From contig JAYFRL010000019.1 of NCBI GenBank assembly GCA_034925905.1, forward strand, positions 1 through 64,000: a stretch of 64,000 nt of DNA. Direction: 5' to 3'. This document shows positions 63,509 to 64,000 of the stretch, piece after piece; within the stretch, counting starts at the first letter, position 1; each line of letters opens with the position of its first letter. The position numbers were made by a program, and so were the translations under genes. The stretch is from JAYFRL01 sp034925905 (GTDB lineage: Bacteria > Bacillota > Clostridia > Lachnospirales > Anaerotignaceae). The notes under the pieces were generated by a model that was not told where the DNA came from, ran no database searches, and was given only the letters and a program-made list of their open reading frames with translations.

Positions 63509-64000
63509 TTAATCCATTGTCATGCCGCCATCAGCATCCACGCAATCCCCTGTAACAAAGCTTGCGAGGTCTGAAGCAAGAAAGAGAATAACATTAGCAA
63601 CTTCCTGAGGTTCGGCACGTCTGTGAAGAGCAAAAGAGGATAAAACTTTTTCTTTTTGTTCAGAAGTCATAACATCAGTCATGGGCGTGTTTGTGTAGCC
63701 CGGGCAAACAGTGTTGCAACGGATTCCAACCGGTCCAAATTCTTTTGCTATAACTCTTGTAAGCCCTATAACTCCGGCTTTTGATGAAGCATATGCACAG
63801 GTTCCAAGATATCCACCGCCAACCTTGCCAGCTATTGAAGCAACATTAACTATACTTCCGCCGCCGTTTTCTGCCATGTGATGGGCAAGAGCCTGGGCGC
63901 CTGCGAAAATAGCCGTAAGATTAATGGCCAAAACCTTGTCCCATTCAGCCTGGGAAAGATCTTCAAATTTACATCTGCTAAGCATACCGGCATTATTTAT
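63509..64000 (-). CDS. Short-chain dehydrogenase/reductase, 5' part beyond the window
   Basis: The last 164 codons of a second SDR. The frame is open to the window edge: the codons before the first internal ATG read NNAG, the conserved SDR motif, so the true start is beyond 64000. Catalytic residues are present (Ser in NVASIAGKVGG, Tyr/Lys in CAYASSKAG), as is the FVTGDCVDADGG end. It closely parallels the following SDR gene. The 34-base gap between them contains the ribosome binding site of the second gene, so they are co-transcribed. Confidence 0.93.
   Translation of the reverse strand: MNNAGMLSRCKFEDLSQAEWDKVLAINLTAIFAGAQALAHHMAENGGGSIVNVASIAGKVGGGYLGTCAYASSKAGVIGLTRVIAKEFGPVGIRCNTVCPGYTNTPMTDVMTSEQKEKVLSSFALHRRAEPQEVANVILFLASDLASFVTGDCVDADGGMTMD

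Overview
The window is AT-rich chromosomal DNA from a low-G+C, endospore-forming Gram-positive anaerobe of class Clostridia. The evidence is AAGGAGG-type ribosome binding sites with many TTG and GTG starts, a Firmicutes-type RpoB/RpoC pair and str operon, MecA, SpoIIP, a LysM-GH18 spore-cortex-type enzyme, an S-box riboswitch, FtsEX with a PcsB-like hydrolase, and a Gram-positive style RND pump without an outer-membrane partner. The genus cannot be fixed from the sequence alone. No insertion sequence, prophage, CRISPR array, tRNA or rRNA was seen.

Layout. 1-5009: a conserved membrane protein of unknown function (minus), MecA, an AI-2E family permease and a CPBP protease. 5010-17890: rpoB-rpoC behind their own promoter and structured leader, then rpsL-rpsG-fusA-tuf. 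17927-19629: a PanE-like reductase convergent with an IclR regulator. 19929-31502: a cell-surface polysaccharide locus. It has two secreted proteins (one a NAGPA-type phosphodiester glycosidase), MurJ, an O-antigen-ligase-like protein, a GT4 enzyme, two DUF4330-type membrane proteins, a GT4-CsaB fusion and a TagA/WecG transferase. 31535-39162: YitT, a CdaR-type regulator, FtsE-FtsX-PcsB-like hydrolase, an S41 protease and MreB/Mbl. 39270-46968: SAM riboswitch-metK, an unknown K/E-repeat protein, TrmB, a VanW-family protein, an AIR-synthase-like protein, a lipoprotein and a nitroreductase. 47010-51861 (minus): a MarR-adaptor-RND efflux operon. 52005-58908: LysM-GH18, a divergent topoisomerase IV-like pair and SpoIIP. 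58962-59831: a small membrane protein and a 69-bp tandem repeat. 59832-64000: an IclR regulator, acylating acetaldehyde dehydrogenase, 4-hydroxy-2-oxovalerate aldolase and two tandem short-chain dehydrogenases, the last cut by the window edge.

How the genes fit together. The 19.9-39.2 kb stretch is largely a cell-envelope block. The CsaB domain implies a pyruvylated secondary cell-wall polymer, and TagA/WecG, the GT4 enzymes, the ligase and MurJ are plausible partners in building and anchoring it. FtsEX, the M23 hydrolase, the S41 protease and MreB/Mbl govern peptidoglycan growth. The right end is a small catabolic block in which an IclR regulator precedes the aldolase-dehydrogenase pair that turns 4-hydroxy-2-oxovalerate into pyruvate and acetyl-CoA.

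Most of the window is core genome and no wholly new system stands out. The best leads are the GT4-CsaB fusion with its twin DUF4330 partners, the topoisomerase A subunit with alanine at the quinolone-contact serine, the RND pump lacking the usual Asp-Asp/Lys relay, the 69-bp repeat array, the rpoB leader hairpin, an ACG codon at the expected start of the VanW gene, and operator-like palindromes at the marR and iclR promoters.
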